Part shown: one piece after another, positions 17,021-24,862 of the stretch | Numbering within the stretch: the stretch's first letter is position 1 | How the letters are laid out: the number at the start of each line of letters is the position of its first letter | DNA from: Modicisalibacter sp033446685 | GTDB taxonomy: Bacteria; Pseudomonadota; Gammaproteobacteria; Pseudomonadales; Halomonadaceae | DNA length: 64,000 nt | Direction: 5' to 3' | Assembly (NCBI RefSeq): GCF_033446685.1 | Contig: NZ_JAWQLY010000011.1 | Coordinates: forward strand, 62,001-126,000 | Notes under the pieces: model-generated | The model's database searches: none | The model's input: only the letters and a program-made list of their open reading frames with translations | Told to the model about the DNA's origin: nothing | Program-made: the position numbers and the translations under genes

Positions 17021-18511
17021 ATGGCCATTGGTGTTTGGATTAGTCTATTCATTTATTTTGCGCTGATGATCGCCATCGGCGTCTATGCAATGCGCAAATC
17101 GACGTCTTCATCTGAAGATTATGTATTGGGTGGGCGAGGCCTCAGCCCAAAAGTAGCGGCCTTGTCGGCCGGAGCTTCGGACATGAGCGGGTGGTTGCTT
17201 CTGGGGCTTCCCGGGGCGCTCTTTGTATCCGGCCTGGCCTCCGCGTGGATTGGCATAGGCCTGTTCGTCGGGGCATTCGTTAACTGGGTTCTTGTTGCAC
17301 CCCGGCTCCGTGAGCAAACCGTGCACTACGGGAATGCCCTGACGATTCCGTCCTTTCTGGCAAATCGTTTCCCGACCAAGGCCATGTCCCTGCGTACCGT
17401 CTCTGCCGTTGTCATTGTCGTATTCTTCGCGGTTTATACGGCATCCGGGCTGGTTGCAGGCGGCAAGCTCTTTGAAAGCGCGTTTGGGGGAATCATCAGT
17501 GTCGGGGGCATGAGCGATTACGCGGTCGGTATCATCATTACCCTGGGCGTCGTGCTGGTCTATACAGTTGTTGGCGGCTTCCTGGCAGTAAGCATGACCG
17601 ACTTCGTACAGGGATGCATCATGGTAGTGGCATTGATACTTATGCCGCTGGTCGTGCTCTTTGGCGAAGGTGGCGGCGGTTTTGCCCAGGCGACCCAGAC
17701 TCTAAGTGAAGTCGACCCCACGCTGCTGTCCTGGACGGAGGGACTGACCGTTATCGGCTGGCTGTCTGCGGTCACCTGGGGACTTGGCTATTTTGGCCAG
17801 CCCCATATTATCGTACGCTTCATGGCGATTCGCAGCCTGAAAGAGGTTCCGACTGCGCGCAATATCGGCATGACCTGGATGGGTGTTGCACTCATCGGCG
17901 CCATCTCTCTGGGTATCTTTGGTCGAGCTTATGCGGTACGTAACGGCTTGAATGTCGAAGATCCGGAAACCATTTTCATCATTTTGGCCGAGCTGCTGTT
18001 CAATCCGTTCATTACCGGCTTCCTCTATGCAGCTCTGCTGGCCGCGATCATGAGCACCATCTCTAGCCAGCTTCTGGTGTCCTCGTCTTCTCTTACAGAA
18101 GACTTCTATCGCTTGTTTCTACGTAAAGAAGCAAGCGAACGCGAATCCGTGACTGTCGGCCGGGTCTGTGTCGTGTTGGTTGGCCTGGTTGCAGCCGTCA
18201 TTGCCTCTGACCCTGAGTCCAACGTTCTGGCACTGGTCAGCAACGCCTGGGCCGGCTTCGGTGCGGCATTCGGCCCGCTGATCATCCTGTCGCTGATGTG
18301 GTCGCGTACCAACGGCGCTGGCGCCATCGCAGGCATGGTGGTGGGTGCTGCCACCGTCATCATCTGGATTGCATTGGGCTGGAACTCAGAGTTCATGGGT
18401 GGCCCGGGTGTATACGAGATCATTCCCGGTTTCATCGCCTCCTTCATTGCAATCCTGGGGGTGAGCAGTGTTACTGCCGACGCGGGTGAATATAAGCACA
18501 TCGCTCGCTAA
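17021..18511 (+). CDS. putP: Sodium/proline symporter
   Basis: A 496-residue member of the sodium:solute symporter family with about 13 membrane helices. The diagnostic segment VLGGRGLSPKVAALSAGASDMSGWLLLGLPGALFVSG is nearly that of PutP. GYFGQPHIIVRFMAI and the LLVSSSSLTEDFYR segment (sodium site) also match. It imports proline with sodium for PutA and as an osmolyte. The start at 17021 (MAIGVWIS) is chosen because GGAG lies upstream and it aligns with known PutP; longer readings add an unrelated prefix. By eye its codon use is less GC-biased than putA. Confidence 0.95.
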   Translation: MAIGVWISLFIYFALMIAIGVYAMRKSTSSSEDYVLGGRGLSPKVAALSAGASDMSGWLLLGLPGALFVSGLASAWIGIGLFVGAFVNWVLVAPRLREQTVHYGNALTIPSFLANRFPTKAMSLRTVSAVVIVVFFAVYTASGLVAGGKLFESAFGGIISVGGMSDYAVGIIITLGVVLVYTVVGGFLAVSMTDFVQGCIMVVALILMPLVVLFGEGGGGFAQATQTLSEVDPTLLSWTEGLTVIGWLSAVTWGLGYFGQPHIIVRFMAIRSLKEVPTARNIGMTWMGVALIGAISLGIFGRAYAVRNGLNVEDPETIFIILAELLFNPFITGFLYAALLAAIMSTISSQLLVSSSSLTEDFYRLFLRKEASERESVTVGRVCVVLVGLVAAVIASDPESNVLALVSNAWAGFGAAFGPLIILSLMWSRTNGAGAIAGMVVGAATVIIWIALGWNSEFMGGPGVYEIIPGFIASFIAILGVSSVTADAGEYKHIAR

Positions 18512-18536
18512 ACGCTCAATAGCTCGCAAAGTAGTG

Positions 18537-18562
18537 AAAGGGCTCCCTATGGAGCCCTTTTT
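18537..18562 (+). terminator. Intrinsic terminator of putP
   Basis: AAAGGGCTCC / GGAGCCCTTT with loop CTAT, continuing into TTTTT. It lies 26 bases after the putP stop. Confidence 0.9.
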
Positions 18563-18666
18563 AATCGTATAAGCGTAAAGACCTCCACCGTTGCCAAGCT
18601 GAATTATTGGCACTTTTCTTGCCGGCACTTTATCTACTGCTGGTTCATCCAACTGATTGCTGCTCG

Positions 18667-18945
18667 CTAGAGCCGCAACAGCAGCAGCACCCCGAACATC
18701 CCCAGCGCCAGCCAGCACCAGGGCGGTCCCAGCCAGCGTCTCACCGGGCCGGGACGCACGGTGAGGCCTGCACCGTGGGCGAAGCCGGCACCCAGCGCCC
18801 ACACCCCGAGTAGCCATAGCGGCAAGCGCCAGATAAGCGTCAGGCCGCTGATGATTTCAGGACGCAACAGCAGCATCAGCGCCATTGCCGAGGCCAGCAC
18901 CAGCGCCACTAGCCGGGTTCCCTGCCGATAGCCTACCGCGAGCAT
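18667..18945 (-). CDS. Small membrane protein resembling cyd-operon YbgE
   Basis: Ninety-two residues with three membrane helices. The core RLPLWLLGVWALGAGFAHGAGL recalls the WAVCAGVIHGVGF segment of YbgE, an accessory protein encoded with cytochrome bd oxidase. The start at 18945 has AAGGAG six bases upstream. No cydAB genes are adjacent, so the assignment rests on local similarity only. It could instead be an unrelated three-helix protein. Confidence 0.5.
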   Translation of the reverse strand: MLAVGYRQGTRLVALVLASAMALMLLLRPEIISGLTLIWRLPLWLLGVWALGAGFAHGAGLTVRPGPVRRWLGPPWCWLALGMFGVLLLLRL

Positions 18946-19075
18946 AGCTTGCTCCTTGATCGTTGACCTGCTTCCAGTAAAGCGGCTCGCCGTGATAAGC
19001 GCCATGAAGTGCGCGTTTCGTGGCGCTCGATCGTAGCAAGCTATGTACGGCTTTAGTCTAATAACAAAATTTTAC

Positions 19076-19105
19076 GTGACATAAGCGAACAGTGTTTCCT
19101 ATACT
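19076..19105 (+). promoter_or_regulatory. Sigma-70 promoter of ompW
   Basis: GTGACA (19076) and TATACT (19100) are separated by 18 bases. The start point would be near 19112, giving a leader of about 90 bases before the ATG. Confidence 0.45.
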
Positions 19106-19130
19106 GTCAGCACAGTTTGAAAACACTGTT
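19088..19130. promoter_or_regulatory. Inverted repeat overlapping the ompW promoter
   Basis: AACAGTGTTT (19088-19097) and AAACACTGTT (19121-19130) are perfect 10-base inverted repeats that flank the -10 box with a 23-base spacer. The layout suggests an operator bound by a dimer or a DNA loop. No FNR-type box is visible. Confidence 0.35.
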
Positions 19131-19202
19131 TCATAAGACCGGCAATCGCCGGGCAAAACAGACAACGGATGTTGCAATCCGCTTAATGGCAAGGAGTCAC
19201 CC

Positions 19203-19784
19203 ATGACCAAGATGAAACTGCTTTCCGCTTCTATCGTCGCCGGCAGCCTGATCGTTGCCTCACAGGCAACGCTTGCCTATGAAGCTGGCGACATTCTGCT
19301 GCGCGGTGGCGTCGCCGAGAACAACGCAACCGGCGACGGCATCGACGTCAGCGACGACAGCGCCTTCGTCGGCAGCGTCGGCTACATGATCCAGGACAAG
19401 GTCGGTGTAACCTTGGGCGGCAGCGACAAGTTCGAACATAACCTGTCCGGTCAGGGTGTAAACGGCGAAGTCGACAGCCAGCCAATCGACCTGATGGTCG
19501 AGTACTACCCGCTCGGCGGCCTCGATTCACGTATCCAGCCCTATGCTGGCGTGGGCGCCAACTACACGCGCTTCTCGGGTGAGAGCAGCGGCCTAAGCGT
19601 CGACAATACCTGGTCACCCAAGGGCGAAGTGGGTATCGACCTGGTAGTCACCGACTATCTGTCGTTCAACGGCTTCGCGTCCTACGCCGACGTCGATGCG
19701 GACTACAACACCGCAGGCGGCGCCAGTGGCGAATTGGACAGCGATCCGGTCATGGTCGGCGGCGGCGTGACGCTGAGCTTCTAA
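19203..19784 (+). CDS. OmpW-family outer membrane beta-barrel protein
   Basis: One hundred ninety-three residues. A signal peptide (MTKMKLLSASIVAGSLIVASQATLA) precedes YEAGDILLRGGVAENN and an eight-strand barrel ending in the outer-membrane signature GGGVTLSF (terminal Phe). GDxxVRxGxA-type start and IQPYAGVGANYTRF are OmpW-like. Family members form narrow hydrophobic channels and respond to salt or oxygen in other bacteria. The surface is highly acidic, fitting a halophile. AAGGAG precedes the ATG. Monocistronic, with promoter and terminator visible. Confidence 0.85.
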   Translation: MTKMKLLSASIVAGSLIVASQATLAYEAGDILLRGGVAENNATGDGIDVSDDSAFVGSVGYMIQDKVGVTLGGSDKFEHNLSGQGVNGEVDSQPIDLMVEYYPLGGLDSRIQPYAGVGANYTRFSGESSGLSVDNTWSPKGEVGIDLVVTDYLSFNGFASYADVDADYNTAGGASGELDSDPVMVGGGVTLSF

Positions 19785-19812
19785 GGCCACGCTTGCCAAG
19801 CACGTAACGACG

Positions 19813-19839
19813 ACGCCGGGCTTTTGCCCGGCGTTTTTT
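19813..19839 (+). terminator. Intrinsic terminator of ompW
   Basis: ACGCCGGGC / GCCCGGCGT with a TTTT loop, followed by TTTTTT. Confidence 0.9.
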
Positions 19840-19894
19840 GTGTCTGCTCTTTTTCTCGCGGCGCTCAACGCTATTCCCTGCCGGCCGAACCGGA

Positions 19895-20395
19895 TCAACG
19901 CGGCGACAGTCGTGATAGCCCCAGCATCGTCAAGGTCGTATCTGCCAGGCCCTCGACGGCATCGACCTCGCTCAGACGCGCGTGGTAGCTCTCGGAAAGA
20001 AAAGGCTTGCCGGCCAGCAGATGATCGAGGTACTCGCGCGCCGGACGCAGCGACTCACGGGTCTTTCCGACCCCGGCGATATATACCCACGCTTCGACCG
20101 GCCCTTCGGCGGTCTCGACGACACGGGCATGACGACAATAGTCCTGGGGGACCCCTTCGAAGGGGTCCATGAGTGCGATCTGTTCGGGATAGTGCAACTC
20201 GAACAGCGCCCCCTCGACCCGTGCCCCGGGCTCGGCAACCACATTGGCATGCGCGATTCCAGGCACTAGCGAGGTCTTGTCGAAGCGCAGCGCGTAATCT
20301 TCCAGCACGCCCGGCCGTACCCTGCGCGTCTCACCGATGCGTGCCGCCACACGGGCGATATTCATGTTACTGCCGTAGGCAAAGTAATAGGCCAT
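19895..20395 (-). CDS. Gamma-glutamylcyclotransferase-like protein
   Basis: A 166-residue cytosolic protein starting MAYYFAYGSNMNIARVAAR. The YGSN motif (substrate-binding loop) and the acidic ALFELHYPEQIALMDPFEG segment place it in the GGCT/AIG2-like fold. These enzymes release 5-oxoproline from gamma-glutamyl compounds. The start at 20395 begins exactly with the YGSN domain and lies two bases after the yqcC-like stop, so the two are one operon. Substrate not determined. Confidence 0.85.
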   Translation of the reverse strand: MAYYFAYGSNMNIARVAARIGETRRVRPGVLEDYALRFDKTSLVPGIAHANVVAEPGARVEGALFELHYPEQIALMDPFEGVPQDYCRHARVVETAEGPVEAWVYIAGVGKTRESLRPAREYLDHLLAGKPFLSESYHARLSEVDAVEGLADTTLTMLGLSRLSPR

Positions 20396-20397
20396 GC

Positions 20398-20724
20398 TCA
20401 GGACTCCGTGACGATACGGTCCACTTCGGCGACCGCCGCCACCACCACCGCGCGATTGCTTGGCTTGCTGTTCTGCATATAGGCCTCGGCGGCCGGGGCC
20501 ACCTCGCAGGTAGACGGTAGCGGCGCCCGCGCCTCTATCAGCGCTTGCAGGCGCGCGATGAAGACATAGCGCAGCCATTGCGCCAGGTCCATGGTGTCGA
20601 CGCAGAATGGCTGGACGCTGTCGAAGGCCTCGGGATCGGGACGCGCGGTATTCCAAAGATCGACGCTACGCAGCGCCGACTCGAGTTCGCCGAGGGCCTG
20701 ATCGAGTTCCTGATGAGCGGTCAT
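20398..20724 (-). CDS. YqcC family protein (DUF446)
   Basis: A 108-residue helical protein: MTAHQELDQALGELESALRS, then PFCVDTMDLAQWLRYVFIARLQALIEARAPLPS. The F-x-x-DTM-x-x-x-QWLR-F-I-R segment is the hallmark of the YqcC family, found next to tRNA pseudouridine synthase TruC in enterics. Role unknown. The start at 20724 has GGAGG four bases upstream. It is followed two bases later by the cyclotransferase gene. Confidence 0.85.
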   Translation of the reverse strand: MTAHQELDQALGELESALRSVDLWNTARPDPEAFDSVQPFCVDTMDLAQWLRYVFIARLQALIEARAPLPSTCEVAPAAEAYMQNSKPSNRAVVVAAVAEVDRIVTES

Positions 20725-20775
20725 TGCGCCTCCGTCATTGCAAAGCGACATTATCGCGCGGGCCGCCAGGCGGCC

Positions 20776-21531
20776 TCAAGGCTCGCCTAGCGACTGGCCA
20801 GCCAGCACTTTGCGCAGGAAGTTGCGGGTGCGTTCGTCACGCGGTGCGGAGAACAATTCCGCGGGCGGGCCCTGCTCGACGATTCGTCCGCCGTCCATGA
20901 AGATCACCCGATCGGCGACGTCGCGGGCGAAACCCATTTCATGGGTCACCACCAGCATGGTCTGACGCTCCTCGGCGAGCTGCTTCATCAGTCCCAGGAC
21001 CTCTTCGACCCACTCGGGATCCAGCGAGGAAGTCGGCTCGTCGAACAGGATGACCTCCGCCTGCGCGGCCATCGCCCGGCCTATGCCCACGCGCTGCTGC
21101 TGACCGCCGGACAGCGAAGCGGGATAGGCGTCCGCCTTGTCCTCCAGACCGATACGCTCGAGGATCTCGCGAGCGCGCCGGTAGGCACGCGGCTTCGCCC
21201 AGCCGTTGACCACGATCAGCCCCTCGGCGATGTTCTCCAGCGCCGTCTTGTTGGCGAACAGGGCATAGTTCTGGAAGACGAAGGCAGTACGCCGGCGCAG
21301 CTCGAGAATCTCCCGCTTGCGTGCATGCGTGGCCTCGACCGTCAGATCGCCGACCGTAACCTGCCCGGCTTCGGGCCGTTCCAAGAAATTCACGCAGCGC
21401 AGCAGCGTCGACTTGCCGGTCCCCGATGGGCCGATCACGACGATGATCTCGCCTCGCTCGATGACCAGATCGATCCCATCGAGCACCGTGCTGTCGCCGA
21501 AGCGCTTGGTCAGTCCCTTGAGTTCGATCAT
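20776..21531 (-). CDS. Polar amino acid (cystine-type) ABC transporter ATP-binding protein
   Basis: A 251-residue ATPase with Walker A GPSGTGKS, signature LSGGQQQRVGIGRAM and Walker B VILFDEPTSSLDPE, in the order and spacing of the GlnQ/HisP/TcyN subfamily. MVVTHEMGFARDVADRV supplies the H-loop. It overlaps the permease gene by 4 bases (ATGA). The third gene of a binding protein-permease-ATPase operon; it energises import. Confidence 0.92.
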   Translation of the reverse strand: MIELKGLTKRFGDSTVLDGIDLVIERGEIIVVIGPSGTGKSTLLRCVNFLERPEAGQVTVGDLTVEATHARKREILELRRRTAFVFQNYALFANKTALENIAEGLIVVNGWAKPRAYRRAREILERIGLEDKADAYPASLSGGQQQRVGIGRAMAAQAEVILFDEPTSSLDPEWVEEVLGLMKQLAEERQTMLVVTHEMGFARDVADRVIFMDGGRIVEQGPPAELFSAPRDERTRNFLRKVLAGQSLGEP

Positions 21532-22202
21532 CGCCGGTAGGCCCTGTTGAGTCGGGTTTCGATACGCCGCTGCAACCAGGCCAGCAATTCGACGATCGCC
21601 CAGTAGAATATCGCCACGGTGATGAATGCCTCGAAATAGAGGAAGCTTCCTGCAGCTTCCTTCTGGGTGGCACCCATCAACTCGGTGACGCCGAGCGTGA
21701 AGGCCAGCGACGTCGCCTTGATCATGTCTATGAAATAGTTCATCAACGTCGGAACCGCGACCCGCGTGGCCTGCGGCAGCACGATCCGCCGCATCAGCTG
21801 CAGATTGGTCATGCCCACCGATAATGCCGCCTCGGTCTGACTGCGGTCGACGCCGACGATGGCGGCACGAATCGACTCCGCCATATACGCCGAGAAATGC
21901 AGCGTCAGGCCGAGGATCGTCGCCGTGACGCCGTTGATCTGGGTCAGCGCGCTGAACAGCTGCGGCAAGCCGTAATAGAACAGGAACAGCTGCACCAGCA
22001 GGGGCGTACCGCGAAAGAACGAGATGAACAGCAGCGTCACGGCGTTGAGCCCGGGCACGCGCAGCACTCGCACCACCGCCAGCACGGCGGCCAGGGCAAG
22101 CCCCAGGACCATGCCAGCGGAAGCCATTTCCAGGGTCAGCGGCAGGTAGCCGAACAGAACCGGCACCAGCCCCAGCATATAGTCGACATTCAGTACGTTC
22201 AT
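21528..22202 (-). CDS. Polar amino acid (cystine-type) ABC transporter permease
   Basis: A 224-residue HEQRo-type permease. It has about five helices, the N-terminal region GLVPVLFGYLPLTLEMASAGMVLGL and the EAA loop ALSVGMTNLQLMRRIVLPQATRVAVPTLMNYFIDMIKATSLA. Similar to TcyL/YecS of the cystine importer. It lies 16 bases after the binding-protein stop. Confidence 0.92.
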   Translation of the reverse strand: MNVLNVDYMLGLVPVLFGYLPLTLEMASAGMVLGLALAAVLAVVRVLRVPGLNAVTLLFISFFRGTPLLVQLFLFYYGLPQLFSALTQINGVTATILGLTLHFSAYMAESIRAAIVGVDRSQTEAALSVGMTNLQLMRRIVLPQATRVAVPTLMNYFIDMIKATSLAFTLGVTELMGATQKEAAGSFLYFEAFITVAIFYWAIVELLAWLQRRIETRLNRAYRR

Positions 22203-22218
22203 TCAACTAGCCCGACGC

Positions 22219-22983
22219 TTAACGCTGGGTGATGTCGGTACCGAACCAGCGCTGGGAGATCTTCTCCAGAGTGCCATTCTCACGCAGCGTCTCCAGCGCC
22301 TTGTCGAAACGATCGCGCAGCGCGCGGCCCTGCTCGGTATCGCGGAACGGTAGTGCATTGCGGATTTCCGAGAACGGCTTGCCGGCGAGTTCCAGCGGCA
22401 GCGGCTTTTCCTTGATCACCTGCGAGGCGCTCACGCGGTCCATGACGAAGGCGTCGACCCGGCCCAGCGCGGTATCCTGCTCGATATTGCTCTCGTAGGT
22501 ACGGATATCGATTTCGTCGGCATAGGGCAATTCGCGCAACAGCTGTTCGTAGTTCGAACCCAGGTTGACGGCCACCGTCTTGCCGCGCAGGTCTTCGACG
22601 CCTTCGATGGTGTCGTTGCCCTTGCGGGTCACGACCTGAGCGCCATCATAGACGTAGGGCTCGGTGAAGGCGTATTTGGCCTGACGCTCGTCGGTGATGG
22701 TGATCTGGTTGGCGATGGTGTCGATACGCCCCGACTCGAGCATACCGAACAGTCCCGAGAAGTTGGCGGTGACGAACTCGATATCCGCCCCCATCTGCTC
22801 GCCCAATGCGTTCATGACGTCGACTTCGAACCCCTTGAGCTGGTCCTGCTCGACGAAGGTGAACGGGAAATAGCCGCCCGACATGCCGACCTTGAAGCTA
22901 TCGCCGCCCTTTTCCTGTGCCGTAGCCCCCAGGGGAACCGTCAAAAGGGTGCCCAAGGCCAGGGTCGCTATCAATCGCCGCAT
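22219..22983 (-). CDS. Cystine-type ABC transporter substrate-binding protein
   Basis: A 254-residue periplasmic binding protein (family 3). A signal peptide (MRRLIATLALGTLLTVPLGATA) is followed by FKVGMSGGYFPFTFVEQDQLKGFEVDVMNALGEQMGAD, the usual ligand-site opening, and FSGLFGMLESGRIDTIANQITITDERQ. The last phrase is typical of cystine-binding FliY/TcyJ proteins. The start at 22983 has GGAGA six bases upstream. First gene of the operon, preceded by a perfect dyad in its leader. Cystine is the most likely ligand, by resemblance. Confidence 0.88.
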   Translation of the reverse strand: MRRLIATLALGTLLTVPLGATAQEKGGDSFKVGMSGGYFPFTFVEQDQLKGFEVDVMNALGEQMGADIEFVTANFSGLFGMLESGRIDTIANQITITDERQAKYAFTEPYVYDGAQVVTRKGNDTIEGVEDLRGKTVAVNLGSNYEQLLRELPYADEIDIRTYESNIEQDTALGRVDAFVMDRVSASQVIKEKPLPLELAGKPFSEIRNALPFRDTEQGRALRDRFDKALETLRENGTLEKISQRWFGTDITQR

Positions 22984-23028
22984 GATGACTCTCCAGTGGT
23001 TGTTCAACGCCGCTTGGTTACTGAATAA

Positions 23029-23053
23029 GAATAAACGAGCGCCTCGTTTATTC
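23029..23053. promoter_or_regulatory. Perfect 11-base dyad in the leader of the cystine-type ABC operon
   Basis: GAATAAACGAG-CGC-CTCGTTTATTC lies 46-70 bases upstream of the binding-protein ATG and just downstream of the predicted start point. It is an operator-like site, or alternatively an mRNA hairpin. Confidence 0.5.
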
Positions 23054-23066
23054 GATTTGGTTACAT

Positions 23067-23096
23067 AGCTTAGTGACTCGAACCGCCTTTGACCAA
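23067..23096 (-). promoter_or_regulatory. Candidate promoter of the cystine-type ABC operon
   Basis: On the minus strand TTGGTC (23096-23091) and TAAGCT (23072-23067) are 18 bases apart. The start would be near 23060, placing the dyad at about +7 to +31. Confidence 0.35.
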
Positions 23097-23307
23097 TAGG
23101 CACTAACTATTTGTACACTTCAACAGGCTGCGTCTTGGTACACAGTTTTCCTGAAGGAGCCTGTGGATAATCACTGGAAAAACCGGCCTTGCGCCCATGA
23201 CGCCTGGCGCGACATGGATTGATCAAAAACTGACCGCTCGATGAATCATCGAGGTAGAAAGGGCGACGGCGACACGCTACAGTGCGCGGCTCAACCGTGA
23301 GGACGCC

Positions 23308-24333
23308 ATGCCACCGATACACACGCTTTGCGAATTCTTTGCCCGCAGTGGCGCCCAGGCCCGTTTTTACGCCCTGGGTCGCCGGGTCGTTGCCTGCTCC
23401 GAGGCGACGCTTGCCGCTTTCGAATCAGGCGACCGGCCCTGGCCGCTGCCCTGGCTAGGCCAGGCCCAATTGGCCTGTGTGTTTCGCCTCGGCGATGCCG
23501 ACGATCCATTGATCTGGTTCCTGTCGCTGCCCCTGGACGAGCAGGGCCTGCTCGTCCCGGCACCGCGCGACGCCTTCCTGCAGCGCCTGCTGGAAACGCT
23601 GGGACGTTCGGCCAATCGGCTGCAGGGCGAGGACCAGCGCATCGACAATCTGATGCAGGACAATCCGCTGGCCTTTACCCCCGATATCGTTCAGCGTGCC
23701 ATGCTGCATGCCCGCGCCAGTGTCGACATGGGGCGCCCCGCCAGCGAACATTTCGAGCTCGCCGAGGGCTACCTGCTCGCCGTCGACGAGACCGGGCAAT
23801 GGCCGGCGCTGGGCCTGCAGGGACTGGCGGATTTCAGCGTTCGTCACGACCACGCTCAAGCCGGCAGCCTGGCGGCCCGGTTGCATGCCCTTCCGGTCGA
23901 AGTGCTACGCCCGCTGAGCCACTGCCTGGAGCACGTCGAGCCCAGCGTAGAACTGGTCCAGGCGCTGATCGCCCGCGGCGAGGCGGCGGCGCACGAGGGC
24001 GATCTCGAGACGTTCAGTGCCTGCGTACGCAGCGTCGGTCAAGGCGAGACCGCCCTCGTCGGCCCCTGGTACGATGCCTTGCTCGCCGATCGCGCCGCCT
24101 GTGGGCCGGATCTGCTCGCGGCGATCGCCGCACGCGGCTGGGCGCACCTTGAACATGCCCAGCGACTGCCGCTGTTTCTCGACGCCCTGGCCCGTCATAG
24201 CCCTGCCGGCTTCACCGCCGTCGTCCGCGATATGGCGTTGCTACCCCGTCTGCGGTTACCGTTATTGATGTACCTGCGTCAGGTATCTCCGGAATCGCCT
24301 GTCGGCCAATGCCTACGGCCAATCACGCACTGA
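23308..24333 (+). CDS. DUF3549-like protein
   Basis: A 341-residue soluble protein starting MPPIHTLCEFFARSGAQARFYALGRRV. The opening I-x-TL-x-EF-x-x-x-x-GA-x-x-R-x-x-x-LGRRV and the all-helical, Ala/Leu-rich remainder recall the DUF3549 family found in Pseudomonas and Halomonas; no catalytic motif is visible. GAGG is placed before the ATG. It lies 41 bases before the zinc-protease-like gene on the same strand, so they may form one operon with rimK. Function unknown. Confidence 0.7.
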   Translation: MPPIHTLCEFFARSGAQARFYALGRRVVACSEATLAAFESGDRPWPLPWLGQAQLACVFRLGDADDPLIWFLSLPLDEQGLLVPAPRDAFLQRLLETLGRSANRLQGEDQRIDNLMQDNPLAFTPDIVQRAMLHARASVDMGRPASEHFELAEGYLLAVDETGQWPALGLQGLADFSVRHDHAQAGSLAARLHALPVEVLRPLSHCLEHVEPSVELVQALIARGEAAAHEGDLETFSACVRSVGQGETALVGPWYDALLADRAACGPDLLAAIAARGWAHLEHAQRLPLFLDALARHSPAGFTAVVRDMALLPRLRLPLLMYLRQVSPESPVGQCLRPITH

Positions 24334-24374
24334 GCCTTGTGCCGATCCGCTTGTATCGACCGAAAGGAGCGCCG

Positions 24375-24812
24375 ATGAAAGCATTGCCCTACCAAGCGAA
24401 GGCGGTGATCGGCCGTCGCGAAATGGTGACCCTGCCGGAAATCGGCCTGACCCTGTGCTGCAAGGCCGATACCGGGGCACGCACCTCGTCCCTGCATGCC
24501 GAAGACATAGAGACCTTCGAGGAGCATGGCCATCTGTGGGTCAGCTTCGTGACGCGCGGCAGCGGTGTCGAGAGTCCCGCGCACCCGGTCAGGATGCATC
24601 TGCACGACCGGCGCAAGGTGACCAGTTCCAATGGCCATGCCGAATGGCGTTACATCATCCGCACCCATATGCAGCTCGGCGAACTCGACTATCCCGTCGA
24701 ACTTTCGCTGAGCGATCGCCGCAACATGCGCCATCCCATGTTGCTGGGGCGGCGCGCCATGCGCCGCCTGCTGGTGGCGCCGGGTACGGCCTTTCTGCAT
24801 GGCGAACCCTGA
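24375..24812 (+). CDS. RimK-associated retropepsin-like (putative ATP-dependent zinc protease) protein
   Basis: One hundred forty-five residues. The motif CCKADTGARTSSLHA (about 30-44) contains the aspartic-protease-like DTGA, and NMRHPMLLGRRAMRRLLV closes the fold. This family (often called ATP-dependent zinc protease) is regularly encoded just before rimK, as here (50 bases). Its role in the RimK pathway, such as trimming or regulation of glutamate tails, is not settled. AAGGAG stands five bases before the ATG. Confidence 0.88.
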   Translation: MKALPYQAKAVIGRREMVTLPEIGLTLCCKADTGARTSSLHAEDIETFEEHGHLWVSFVTRGSGVESPAHPVRMHLHDRRKVTSSNGHAEWRYIIRTHMQLGELDYPVELSLSDRRNMRHPMLLGRRAMRRLLVAPGTAFLHGEP

Positions 24813-24862
24813 GCTGCTGCGTCACGCTATTCACACCGCTTACGTCCCGTCCGGAGAACACC

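Larger units (their letters stand above)
22984..23307. other. Intergenic region between the divergent cystine-type operon and the DUF3549-like gene
   Basis: A 324-base non-coding stretch. It holds a minus-strand promoter candidate and a perfect dyad near the operon start. The part toward 23307 shows only a ribosome site (GAGG) and no clear plus-strand promoter. No other gene seen. Confidence 0.6.
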
